Shown: positions 39,140 to 47,526 of the stretch, in pieces | Numbering within the stretch: position 1 is the stretch's first letter | Layout of the letters: every line of letters starts with the position of its first letter | NCBI RefSeq assembly: GCF_003600895.1 | Contig: NZ_QYRP01000002.1 | Span: 2,852,001 to 2,916,000, forward strand | Direction of reading: 5' to 3' | Length of the DNA: 64,000 bases | From: Nocardioides cavernaquae | GTDB taxonomy: Bacteria > Actinomycetota > Actinomycetes > Propionibacteriales > Nocardioidaceae | Notes under the pieces: model-generated | Seen by the model: the letters and a program-made list of their open reading frames with translations, nothing else | Databases searched by the model: none | Told to the model about the DNA's origin: nothing | Made by a program: the position numbers and the translations under genes

Positions 39140-40075
39140 GTGAATTCCATGCGCCGTCTCACCGTCATCCCGGCCGTCCTGTGCCTCTCCGTCCTCGGCC
39201 TCACCGCCTGTGGCGAGGAGGCCCCCGTGTCCGAGGGCTCGGTGAAGATCTCCGGAGAGTTCGGCGCGGCACCGAAGGTCACCTACGCCAACACCCCTGT
39301 CGAGCGCGAGAAGTCGGAGTTCAAGACGATCAGCTCCGGCGAGGGCGCGACGGTGAAGGACGGCGACCTCGTCACCGTCGACTACTACATCGGCAACGGG
39401 TTCAACGGCGCGAAGGCCGAGAGCACGTTCGACGACGGCGGACAGCCGGCGCAGCTCACGGTCAGCAAGGCCCAGCTCGCCATTCCGGCGCTCTACACCG
39501 CGATCGTCGACCACAAGGTGGGCTCGCGTGTCTCGGTGATCGCAGCCCCCAAGGACGGGCTGGCATCCCAGGGCGGCAATGCCGACCTCGGCATCGGCAA
39601 CAACGACACGCTCGTCCTGGTTCTCGACATCGTGTCGATCGTCCCGACGAAGCCTTCGGGTGAGGCGGTCAAGCCTGCTGCGGGCGCTCCGAAGCTGGTC
39701 GAGACAGCTGGTGTGCCGACCGGGTTCGACTTCAAGGGCATGACGCCGGTCGGCAAGAAGCCGGTCCTCCACACGCTGGTCCAGGGCGACGGCCCGGCGG
39801 TGAAGAACGGTCAGAACATCACCGTTCACTACCTCGGCCAGGTGGTCGGCGGAGACGTCTTCGATGCCTCCTACCCGAAGGGCGCGCCCGCGTCGTTCGA
39901 GCTCAAGTACCCCGGCCTGGTCAAGGGCTGGATGGAGCTCGTCGGCGTCAAGCTCGGCAGCCGCGTGGTCATCGTGATCCCGTCCGAGTTCGGCTACGGC
40001 AAGACCGGGTCCGGCGAGAAGATCAAGGGCGGCGACGACCTGGTCTTCGTCGTCGACGTCCTCGCGGCCAGCTGA
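39140..40075 (+). CDS. FKBP-type peptidyl-prolyl isomerase lipoprotein
   Basis: Membrane-anchored prolyl isomerase of 311 residues. The signal peptide ends in lipobox LTAC (Cys24). Two FKBP-like modules follow. The first (about 45-175; FKTISSGEGATVKDGDLVTVDYYIGNGF) is degenerate in its active-site loop. The second (about 190-311) is canonical, with VHYLGQVVGGDVFDAS, LVKGWMELVGVKLGSR and FGYGKTGSGEKIKGGDDLVFVVDV. The GTG at 39140 follows TAGGCT (39128-39133) by 6 nt; an in-frame ATG lies 9 nt on. It folds exported proteins, fitting its place upstream of tatA-tatC. Confidence 0.9.
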   Translation: MNSMRRLTVIPAVLCLSVLGLTACGEEAPVSEGSVKISGEFGAAPKVTYANTPVEREKSEFKTISSGEGATVKDGDLVTVDYYIGNGFNGAKAESTFDDGGQPAQLTVSKAQLAIPALYTAIVDHKVGSRVSVIAAPKDGLASQGGNADLGIGNNDTLVLVLDIVSIVPTKPSGEAVKPAAGAPKLVETAGVPTGFDFKGMTPVGKKPVLHTLVQGDGPAVKNGQNITVHYLGQVVGGDVFDASYPKGAPASFELKYPGLVKGWMELVGVKLGSRVVIVIPSEFGYGKTGSGEKIKGGDDLVFVVDVLAAS

Positions 40076-40091
40076 CGGGCCTCCCCACACC

Positions 40092-41084
40092 ATGGCCGTG
40101 AACAAGAGCGAGCGGCTGCTCAACCTGCTGATCCTGCTCCTCGCACAGCGGCACTACATCTCGAAGGAACGCATCCGCGAGCTGATCGAGGACTACCGCT
40201 CGGCGTCGGACGAGGCGTTTGAGCGGATGTTCGAGCGGGACAAGGTCGAGCTGCGCGAGCTCGGTGTCCCCGTCGAGACCGGCCAGGCGGACAAGTTCTT
40301 CGAGGACGAGCCGGGCTACCGGATCCGTCCGGACGACTTCGCCCTGCCCGGCATCGAGCTGACGGCGGACGAGGCGGCAGTCGTCGGCCTCGCGTCGCGG
40401 GTCTGGCAGCACGCCGGTCTTGCCGCCCACACCAGCGACGCGTTGACCAAGCTGCTCGCCGCAGGAGTCGAGATCGACCGTGACCGGCTGGACATGCCAG
40501 CACCCGAGGTCGCGGCCGACGAGCCGGAGTTCGACGCGTTCTGGAAGGCATCGCTCGACCGCGTGCGGGTCGCGTTCGACTACCAGCGCTCCGGCTCGAG
40601 CGCGGTCACGAAGCGTCTGCTCGAGCCGTGGGGCGTCGTCTCCTACTCCGGTCGGTGGTACGTCGTCGGCCACGACGTCGACCGCGGGGCGCCCCGCATG
40701 TTCCGGCTCTCCCGCGTGCGCGGCTCGGTGAGCCGCAGGAGCAAGGGCGACGCGTACGCCGTCCCCCCGGGCACCGACCTCCGGGAGCTGACCACCCGGC
40801 TCGGCCCGGGCCCGCGCACCGTGCAGGCGACGGTGCTGATCCGCCCCGGCGCCGCGGCGTACCTGCGACGGACCGGTGCGGCCCAGGACGCCGACGTGAC
40901 CGGACCCGACGGCACTCCTGGCTGGGACCGTTTCGTCATCACCTCGTCCTCGATCCACGCGCTGGCGGACGAGGTCCTCGCCCACGGCGACCGCGTGTAC
41001 GCCGAGGAGCCGGCCGAGCTCGTCAACCTGATCGTGACCCGGCTCGACGCGGCCTCGGTGGCTGCGGCGGGAGGTGCCGCATGA
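40092..41084 (+). CDS. pafB: WYL-domain transcriptional regulator PafB
   Basis: 330-residue regulator with an N-terminal helix-turn-helix (NKSERLLNLLILLLAQRHYISKERIRELI) and a WYL domain (GRWYVVGHDVDRGAPRMFRLSRVRG) followed by a C-terminal extension. With PafC it forms a heteromeric activator of the LexA/RecA-independent DNA-damage response in mycobacteria, despite being named for proteasome genes. The stop overlaps the pafC start (ATGA). It lies 16 bp after the FKBP gene with no separate promoter visible. Confidence 0.92.
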   Translation: MAVNKSERLLNLLILLLAQRHYISKERIRELIEDYRSASDEAFERMFERDKVELRELGVPVETGQADKFFEDEPGYRIRPDDFALPGIELTADEAAVVGLASRVWQHAGLAAHTSDALTKLLAAGVEIDRDRLDMPAPEVAADEPEFDAFWKASLDRVRVAFDYQRSGSSAVTKRLLEPWGVVSYSGRWYVVGHDVDRGAPRMFRLSRVRGSVSRRSKGDAYAVPPGTDLRELTTRLGPGPRTVQATVLIRPGAAAYLRRTGAAQDADVTGPDGTPGWDRFVITSSSIHALADEVLAHGDRVYAEEPAELVNLIVTRLDAASVAAAGGAA

Positions 41085-42046
41085 GCTCGGGCGCGAAGGA
41101 CCAGGTCGGCCGTCTGCTGGCGCTGGTGCCGCTGATCCGGCGCCGCGGCGCGATGCGCGTCGACGAGGTGGCCGACATGCTCGGCGTGAGCCCCGCTCAG
41201 CTGGTGAAGGACCTCAAGGTCCTGATCTTCTGCGGCTGGCCGGGTTGGTACCCCGACGACCTGATCGACGTCGACCTCGACGCACTCGAGCCCGGCGGCG
41301 ACGGCATGATCCGGATCTCCAACGCCGACTGCCTGCAGGAGCCGTTGCGGCTCTCGACCGCTGAGGCCTCGGCCCTGCTCGTCGCGGTGCGTGCACTGCG
41401 CGACAGCGCCGACCCGGCGGTCCTCCCGAGCATCGACAGCACGCTCGAGAAGCTCGAAGGCGCAGTGGAGGGCACGCCCGTGGCGAGCGTCCAGGTGCCC
41501 CCGCGCGAGCGGGAGTTGAGCGCGTTCCGCACCAAGCTCGCCGAGGCCATCCGCGACGCCCGCCAGGTCCGGCTCGGCTACCACGTGCCCGCGCGCGACG
41601 AGGACACCGAGCGCACCGTCGACCCGATCGCCGTGGTTTCCCACCAGGGCGTCAGCTACCTCGATGCCTGGTGCCACAGCGCGGGGGAGCGGCGCTCCTT
41701 CCGGCTCGACCGCGTCCTCGGTGTTTCCGTCCTCGAGACCGCCGCGGAGGACCACGACCTGGAGCCGCTCGACCTCGGTGACGGCATCTTCCGGCCCAGC
41801 GAGGAGCAGCCGCTGGTCACCCTGCAGCTCGCGCCGCGGGCCCGCTGGGTTGCGGAGTACTACCCGGTCGTGGACGCCCGTGAGAGCGCAGCCGGTGCGC
41901 TCGAGGTTGATCTCCGCGTCGCCGACCGCGCCTGGCTCGACCGGCTGCTGATGCGTCTCACGCCGCACGTCACTGTCCTCGCCCCCGCAGAGTTCACCGC
42001 GTCGTACCGTCAGGCCACCTCCGCTGCCCGGGCGCTCTACGCCTGA
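41081..42046 (+). CDS. pafC: WYL-domain transcriptional regulator PafC
   Basis: 321-residue partner of PafB. An N-terminal HTH-like region ([38 protein letters not shown]) is followed by a WYL domain ([25 protein letters not shown]) and a WCX-like C-terminal part. It starts within the pafB stop codon. PafB and PafC are separate proteins here; some actinobacteria have them fused. Confidence 0.92.
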   Translation: MSSGAKDQVGRLLALVPLIRRRGAMRVDEVADMLGVSPAQLVKDLKVLIFCGWPGWYPDDLIDVDLDALEPGGDGMIRISNADCLQEPLRLSTAEASALLVAVRALRDSADPAVLPSIDSTLEKLEGAVEGTPVASVQVPPRERELSAFRTKLAEAIRDARQVRLGYHVPARDEDTERTVDPIAVVSHQGVSYLDAWCHSAGERRSFRLDRVLGVSVLETAAEDHDLEPLDLGDGIFRPSEEQPLVTLQLAPRARWVAEYYPVVDARESAAGALEVDLRVADRAWLDRLLMRLTPHVTVLAPAEFTASYRQATSAARALYA

Positions 42047-42096
42047 GGCGTAGGATTCAGCCGAAGCCACCCAGATCCGATTCCTTGAGGAAAACC

Positions 42097-42324
42097 ATGA
42101 ACCCGATGATGAACATGCCCGGCGGCTGGGAGCTCATCCTGATCCTTGCTGTCGTCGTCCTTCTCTTCGGCGCCAAGAAGTTGCCCGATCTCGCGCGCAA
42201 CAGCGGCCAGGCCCTCCGGATCTTCAAGGCCGAGACCAAGGGTCTCCGCGACGACGAGAAGGACGCGAAGTCCACCGTCGAGGGTGAGGTCGTCGACGGC
42301 GACAAGCCCACCGACGCCAGCTGA
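42097..42324 (+). CDS. tatA: Sec-independent translocase component TatA
   Basis: Pore-forming subunit of the twin-arginine export system. The 75-residue protein has one N-terminal membrane helix ([17 protein letters not shown]), the hinge [11 protein letters not shown], an amphipathic helix, and an acidic tail. The ATG at 42097 follows GAGGAAAA. TAGGAT at 42051-42056 may be its own -10 element. It sits 12 bp before tatC. Confidence 0.95.
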   Translation: MNPMMNMPGGWELILILAVVVLLFGAKKLPDLARNSGQALRIFKAETKGLRDDEKDAKSTVEGEVVDGDKPTDAS

Positions 42325-42336
42325 GGTATTCCCCTC

Positions 42337-43173
42337 GTGTTCGGGTCCGGCCTGATCCGGCTCCTCTCTGGCGCGCCCGCGCACCCCGTCGGACCCGACG
42401 GACGGATGGCGCTCTCGGACCACTTCCGTGAGTTTCGTGCGCGCATCGTCAAGATCGCGCTGATCTGGCTCGTCGGGTTCGCCGTCTCGCTGGTCTTCCA
42501 CGACCAGCTGCTCGACCTCGTCTTCGGTCCCTACGAGCAGGCGCAGAAGGTGCTGCCGGAAGGCACCACCGAGCCGATCATCCAGGGCGCAGGTGCGCCC
42601 CTGATGGTCTACCTCAAGCTCTCCGCGCTCGCCACGAGCGTGCTCACCGCACCGCTGTGGCTCTACCAGTTCTGGGCGTTCGTCCTCCCGGGCCTGCATC
42701 GCCGGGAGAAGAAGTGGACGGCGATCTTCGTCGTCATCGCGGGTCCGCTCTTCCTGCTCGGCGTCCTGCTCGGCTACCTGACGCTCCCGAAGGGCCTCGA
42801 GGTCCTGATCGGGTTCACCCCGGACAACTTCACCAACCTGGTCGACTTCAACGAGTACCTCTCGTTCTTCAGCCGGACACTGCTGGTCTTTGGCATCGCG
42901 TTCGAGATCCCGGTCTTCGTGGTCCTGCTCAACCTGGCCGGAGTGGTCAAGGGGGAGTCGCTCGGGAAGCACAGGGCGTGGATGGTCATCGGCGTCTTCG
43001 TCTTTGCGGCTCTTGCCACCCCGTCGACCGACCCGTTCACCATGACCGCGCTCGCGGTGCCGATGGTGCTGCTCTTCCTGCTTTCCGAGGGGATCGCGCG
43101 GTTCAACGACCGGCGCCGGGCAGCGCGCGATCCTTATGCCGGGCTCTCGCCCGACGAGGCGTCGGCCATCTGA
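42337..43173 (+). CDS. tatC: Sec-independent translocase component TatC
   Basis: Polytopic receptor for twin-arginine signal peptides. The 278-residue product shows the conserved cytosolic N-terminal motif ALSDHFREFRARIVK, about six membrane helices, and FLLGVLLGYLTLPKGLEVL. The GTG at 42337 gives an N-terminal extension of 23 residues before MALSDHF; a start at that Met (42406) cannot be excluded. tatB is not in the window. Confidence 0.95.
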   Translation: MFGSGLIRLLSGAPAHPVGPDGRMALSDHFREFRARIVKIALIWLVGFAVSLVFHDQLLDLVFGPYEQAQKVLPEGTTEPIIQGAGAPLMVYLKLSALATSVLTAPLWLYQFWAFVLPGLHRREKKWTAIFVVIAGPLFLLGVLLGYLTLPKGLEVLIGFTPDNFTNLVDFNEYLSFFSRTLLVFGIAFEIPVFVVLLNLAGVVKGESLGKHRAWMVIGVFVFAALATPSTDPFTMTALAVPMVLLFLLSEGIARFNDRRRAARDPYAGLSPDEASAI

Positions 43174-43198
43174 CCCACACCCCGACTAGGGTCTGGGT

Positions 43199-46000
43199 GT
43201 GGGCACACCTTCAGAGCAGAACACCGCCTTCCGCCAGCGCCAGGAGTTCCCGGTCTTCGCGGAGTTCGCCGAGCTCTACGACTTCCCGCTGGACGACTTC
43301 CAGGTCCGCGCCTGCCACGAGCTCGAGCAGGGACGCGGCGTACTCGTTGCCGCGCCAACCGGCTCCGGCAAGACCATCGTGGGCGAGTTCGCCATCCACC
43401 TGGCCCTCAGCCAGGGGCGCAAGGCGTTCTACACCGCGCCCATCAAGGCGCTGTCCAACCAGAAGTTCCACGACCTGGTCCAGCGCTACGGGCCGGAGCA
43501 GGTCGGGCTGCTCACCGGCGACAACTCGGTCAACGGCGACGCTCCCATCGTCGTCATGACGACCGAGGTCCTCCGCAACATGCTGTACGCCGGGTCCCGG
43601 ACGCTCACGGGTCTCGGCTACGTCGTCATGGACGAGGTCCACTACCTCGCCGACCGCATGCGTGGCGCGGTCTGGGAGGAAGTGATCATCCATCTGCCCG
43701 AGTCGGTCGCTCTCGTCTCGCTCAGCGCGACTGTCTCCAACGCGGAGGAGTTCGGCGACTGGCTCGAGACGGTCCGCGGCGAGATCACCACGATCGTCGA
43801 GGAGCGTCGACCGGTCCCGCTCTTCCAGCACGTGATCGTCGGCAAGCAGATGCACGACCTCTTCGCCGACTCCGACGCCGATGCCAAGGCCGGCTTCGTG
43901 CGCGAAGGAGCGCCGGTCAACCCGCAGCTGCTCCGGGTGGCCCGTGACGACTGGGCATCAGGGCGCACCAGTGACCGGCGTAGTCCCCGCGACAAGCGCA
44001 AGCCCGGCCAGAAGAACGTGGGCAACGGCCGCCGCGTCTGGACGCCCAGCCGGGTGGACGTCATCGAGCGCCTCCAGCGCGACAACCTCCTGCCAGCCAT
44101 CGTCTTCATCTTCAGCCGTGTCGGCTGCGACGCCGCGGTCACCCAGTGCCTTGAGTCCAACCTGCGGCTCACCACCGCGGACGAGCGCGACGAGATCTTC
44201 GCCTACGTGGAGTCCAAGGTGCGCCACCTTCCTCCGGACGACCTGCAGGTGCTCGGCTACGACGGGTTCCTCGACGGCCTCACCCGCGGTGTCGCGTCGC
44301 ACCACGCCGGCATGTTGCCGACGTTCAAGGAATGCGTCGAGGAGCTCTTCCAGCGCGGTCTCTGCAAGGCCGTCTTCGCGACCGAGACCCTGGCCCTCGG
44401 CATCAACATGCCCGCGCGCACCGTCGTCATCGAGAAGCTGACCAAGTGGAACGGCGAGACCCACGCCGACATCACCCCGGGGGAGTACACCCAGCTCACC
44501 GGTCGCGCCGGCCGTCGTGGTCTCGATGTCGAGGGCCACGGCGTCGTGCTCTGGCAGCAGGGGACCAACCCCAAGGAGCTGGCCGGCCTCGCGTCGAAGC
44601 GCACCTACCCGCTGCGATCGTCGTTCCGGCCCAGCTACAACATGGCCGTCAACCTGGTCCAGCAGTTCGGGCGGGCCACCGCCCGCGAGCTCCTCGAGTC
44701 GTCGTTCGCACAGTTCCAGGCGGACCGCGCAGTCGTCGGCCTGGCCCGCCAGCACAAGAAGGCGGAGGACGCGCTCGACGGCTACGTCGAGGCCGCAACG
44801 TGCCACCTCGGGGACTTCATGGAGTACGCCGCGTTGCGGCGCCGGATCTCCGACGCCGAGAAGGCGGGTGCGCGGGACCGGCGCAACGACCGTCGCAGCG
44901 AAGCAGCGGCGTCGCTGGAGAAGCTGAGGCCGGGCGACATCATCATGGTGCCGAACGGCAAGTACTCCGGCTTCGCGGTCGTCATCGAGCCGGGCATCAC
45001 CCCCGAGGGCCCCCGTCCCTACGTCGTGACCGCCGATCGTCAGGCCCGCAGGCTCGCCATGATGGACTTCGGCACCCCGGTGAAGGCGCTCGGGAGCGTG
45101 CGGATCCCGCGCGGCTTCAGCGGGCGGAACCCGCAGATGCGTCGCGACGTCGTCAACGCGCTGCGCGAGAAGACCCACGGCCTGACCCCGCCGCCCCCGA
45201 CCGGTCGCGGGCCGTCGGTGGCCGCCCGCGAGCAGGAGGCGCGGGCCGAGCTCACCGAGGCCGACCGGCTCCGGCGCCAGCTGCGCGAGCACCCGTGCCA
45301 CAACTGCCCGGACCGCGAGGACCACGCCCGGTGGGCAGAGCGCTGGTTCAAGCTGCAGCGCGACTCCGCAACGCTCCAGCGCCGGATCGAGTCCCGCACC
45401 AACACGATCGCGCGACAGTTCGACCGGGTGTGCGACGTGCTGATCAGCCTGGACTACCTCTCGCTCGACGACGAGGACACCACCACGGTCACCGACCAGG
45501 GCCGCCAGCTGATGCGGATCCACACCGACATGGACCTGCTCGCTGCAGAGTCGCTGCGCGCCGGGCTCTGGGACGACCTCACCCCGCCCGAGCTCGCCGC
45601 GGTGCTCTCCGTCCTCGTCTTCGAGGGCCGTCGCGCGGACGACCAGGCCGTGCCTCGCCTGCCCGGGGACAAGGTGAAGCAGGTCGTCGCCGAGATGGTG
45701 CACCTGTGGGCCCAGCTGGACGTGCTGGAGAAGGAGAACGGGCTCGAGTTCCTGCGCGAGCCCGACATGGGCTTCGCCTGGGCTGCCTATCGGTGGGCCG
45801 AGGGCGACGACCTGGACGACGTGCTCCGGCAGACCGGTCAGGCGGCCGGTGACTTCGTGCGCTGGATCAAGCAGCTGCTCGACCTCACCGACCAGATCGC
45901 CTCGGCCGCCGCCGGCACCCCGCTGCGCAACGTCGCCCGTGCGGCCTCCGATCAGATGCGCCGCGGGGTCGTGGCGTTCTCCACGCTGGGTGAGGACTGA
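43199..46000 (+). CDS. helY: Ski2-like DEAD/DEAH-box RNA helicase HelY
   Basis: ATP-dependent helicase of 933 residues thought to act in RNA processing or decay. Motifs are AAPTGSGKTIVGEFA (I), TAPIKALSNQKF (Ia), MDEVHYLADRMRG (II, DEVH), LSATVSNAEEFGDW (III), TLALGINMPARTVVIEKL and LTGRAGRRGLD (VI). They are followed by the long Mtr4/Ski2-type C-terminal part with a CxxC-type HPCHNCPDRE. The GTG at 43199 follows TAGGGT (43187-43192) by 6 nt. The C-terminal 49 bp overlap the convergent oxidoreductase gene. Confidence 0.94.
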   Translation: MGTPSEQNTAFRQRQEFPVFAEFAELYDFPLDDFQVRACHELEQGRGVLVAAPTGSGKTIVGEFAIHLALSQGRKAFYTAPIKALSNQKFHDLVQRYGPEQVGLLTGDNSVNGDAPIVVMTTEVLRNMLYAGSRTLTGLGYVVMDEVHYLADRMRGAVWEEVIIHLPESVALVSLSATVSNAEEFGDWLETVRGEITTIVEERRPVPLFQHVIVGKQMHDLFADSDADAKAGFVREGAPVNPQLLRVARDDWASGRTSDRRSPRDKRKPGQKNVGNGRRVWTPSRVDVIERLQRDNLLPAIVFIFSRVGCDAAVTQCLESNLRLTTADERDEIFAYVESKVRHLPPDDLQVLGYDGFLDGLTRGVASHHAGMLPTFKECVEELFQRGLCKAVFATETLALGINMPARTVVIEKLTKWNGETHADITPGEYTQLTGRAGRRGLDVEGHGVVLWQQGTNPKELAGLASKRTYPLRSSFRPSYNMAVNLVQQFGRATARELLESSFAQFQADRAVVGLARQHKKAEDALDGYVEAATCHLGDFMEYAALRRRISDAEKAGARDRRNDRRSEAAASLEKLRPGDIIMVPNGKYSGFAVVIEPGITPEGPRPYVVTADRQARRLAMMDFGTPVKALGSVRIPRGFSGRNPQMRRDVVNALREKTHGLTPPPPTGRGPSVAAREQEARAELTEADRLRRQLREHPCHNCPDREDHARWAERWFKLQRDSATLQRRIESRTNTIARQFDRVCDVLISLDYLSLDDEDTTTVTDQGRQLMRIHTDMDLLAAESLRAGLWDDLTPPELAAVLSVLVFEGRRADDQAVPRLPGDKVKQVVAEMVHLWAQLDVLEKENGLEFLREPDMGFAWAAYRWAEGDDLDDVLRQTGQAAGDFVRWIKQLLDLTDQIASAAAGTPLRNVARAASDQMRRGVVAFSTLGED

Positions 46001-46965
46001 CCGGGCGAGGACCGGAGCACCACCTTCCCGACAGTCCGCCGTTCCTCCAGGTCGCGGTGGGCCCGCGCCGCCTCCTCGAGCGGGTACGCCGAGATGAGCG
46101 GTCGCCATTCGCCACGAGCGCCCCTCGCCAGTGCCTGCTCGGCCAGCCCGCGGATGCCTCCCGGGCGGGCGAACATCCGCGGCCCGAGGTTCCACCCCGC
46201 GGAGATGTTGAGGGCGATCAGGTCTGCCGTCGTGACCTCGGTCGGCGTGCCCGAGGAGTAGCCGAACATCAGCATCCGGCCGCCCGGGGCGAGCTGGTGC
46301 ATCGCCCGACGGCCGATGGCGCCACCCACCCCGTCCAGCACGACCGTGGCAGCGCGGCCGATCGCCGCGGCCCAGTCCGGCTCGTGGTAGTCGACGGCCT
46401 GCGCGCCGAGCTCGCGTAGGCGGCGTACCTTCTCCGGCCCGCCTGCGGCGGCGATCACCGTCGCGCCGGCCGTGAGTGCGGCCTGGGTGAGGAGCCACCC
46501 GAGACCGCCCGCCGCCGCAGGGATCAGGACGGTGTCCTCGGCGGAGAGACCCGCCTGCTCCAGGATGCCCTCCGCGGTTCGCCCCGTGCCGACGAGGCCA
46601 ACGGCCTCGTCCAGGGTGAGCCCGGCGGGAACCGGGATCAGGTTCGCGAGCGAGGTCACCGCCTGCTGCGCGTAGCCGCCGGGAACGGGACCCAGGTGCG
46701 CGACGACGCGCCTGCCCAGCCACTCCGGATCGACCGCGTCACCGACTGCATCGACGGTGCCGGCGACCTCACGACCCGGCACCGTCGGCAGCTCCGGAAG
46801 CGGGAGGGGCCCGGTCTCGCCGCGGCGCAGGCTGGTGTCGAGGAGGTGCACTCCGCTCGACTCCACCGCGATCCGGACCTGGTCGGGTCCGGGGCTCAGG
46901 TCGGGCAGGTCGTCGAGGACAAGGCGGTCAGGATCGCCGAAGGCGTGGAGTTGGATCGCTCGCAT
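45952..46965 (-). CDS. Zinc-binding-type alcohol dehydrogenase / quinone oxidoreductase
   Basis: NADPH-dependent medium-chain reductase of the quinone-oxidoreductase subgroup, 337 residues, without structural-zinc cysteines. It has VPGREVAGTVDAVGDAVD, the cofactor loop LIPAAAGGLGWLLTQAA (GxGxxG-like), VVLDGVGGAIGRRA and a C-terminal ARAHRDLEERRTVGKVVL. The ATG at 46965 is 7 nt after CAGGCT (46973-46978). A palindrome lies immediately upstream, and a MarR gene follows upstream on the same strand. This suggests induction by an electrophile or quinone. Its 3' end overlaps helY tail-to-tail. Confidence 0.88.
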   Translation of the reverse strand: MRAIQLHAFGDPDRLVLDDLPDLSPGPDQVRIAVESSGVHLLDTSLRRGETGPLPLPELPTVPGREVAGTVDAVGDAVDPEWLGRRVVAHLGPVPGGYAQQAVTSLANLIPVPAGLTLDEAVGLVGTGRTAEGILEQAGLSAEDTVLIPAAAGGLGWLLTQAALTAGATVIAAAGGPEKVRRLRELGAQAVDYHEPDWAAAIGRAATVVLDGVGGAIGRRAMHQLAPGGRMLMFGYSSGTPTEVTTADLIALNISAGWNLGPRMFARPGGIRGLAEQALARGARGEWRPLISAYPLEEAARAHRDLEERRTVGKVVLRSSPGQSSPSVENATTPRRI

Positions 46966-46982
46966 GACCACGAGCCTGAATG

Positions 46983-46998
46983 TTCAAGCGGACTTGAA
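46983..46998. promoter_or_regulatory. Palindromic MarR-type operator
   Basis: TTCAAG-CGGA-CTTGAA, a perfect 6-bp dyad, lies between a TTGACT (46998-47003 on the minus strand) and the CAGGCT -10 of the oxidoreductase gene. A repressor bound here would block polymerase. The adjacent MarR protein is the obvious candidate. Confidence 0.6.
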
Positions 46999-47017
46999 GT
47001 CAAACGCCGCGGCGTGC

Positions 47018-47485
47018 TCAGCCCGCGACGTGGGGGAGGACCGCCAGGTCACGCATCAGCGCGCCCGACCGATCGGTGCCGACGGCGGAGACCAGATCGA
47101 CCTCCACCGACTGCTCGGCAGCACGAAGCCGACGTGCGAGGGTCTGACCGCGTGGGGAGAGGGCCACGACGGCGCGACGCTTGTCGGCCGCGTCGATGCG
47201 CCGCACGATGATCGCCTGCTCGGCGAGACGGTCGACCAGGCGCGTCAGCGTCGCGGCGGGCACGACGGCCGAATCCGCGATCGTCGTCATCGTCAGGCCG
47301 GGCTGCACGAGCAGCACGGACATGATCCGCCAGTGGTCGAGGGTCAGGTCGACCTCGTCGAGCAGCGGCTGGAGGCGCTGCTTGACGACCTGCTCGGCGT
47401 GCTTGAGGAGCAAGGTCAGACCGGCGGCCGGGCGCGCGTCGACTGCGTCACTCTGCGGCAGAGCGCCGGTGCTGACGTCGGTCAT
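47018..47485 (-). CDS. MarR-family transcriptional regulator
   Basis: Winged-helix regulator of 155 residues. It has LDHWRIMSVLLVQPGLTMTTIAD (HTH), PAATLTRLVDRLAEQAIIVRRIDAADKRRAVVALSPRG (recognition helix and wing), and flanking dimerisation helices. The ATG at 47485 follows TAGGAT (47492-47497) by 6 nt. It lies upstream of the oxidoreductase gene on the same strand and divergent from the amide-binding protein gene, with overlapping -10 elements. It could control either or both. Confidence 0.9.
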   Translation of the reverse strand: MTDVSTGALPQSDAVDARPAAGLTLLLKHAEQVVKQRLQPLLDEVDLTLDHWRIMSVLLVQPGLTMTTIADSAVVPAATLTRLVDRLAEQAIIVRRIDAADKRRAVVALSPRGQTLARRLRAAEQSVEVDLVSAVGTDRSGALMRDLAVLPHVAG

Positions 47486-47526
47486 GCGCCTATCCTAGGT
47501 GGCCAACGGTCAAATCGGAGGTAACG

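Noticed and set aside
43958..46723. Minus-strand 921-codon frame running from the oxidoreductase into helY
   Set aside because: It begins out of frame within the oxidoreductase gene and has no domain; helY and the oxidoreductase explain the region.
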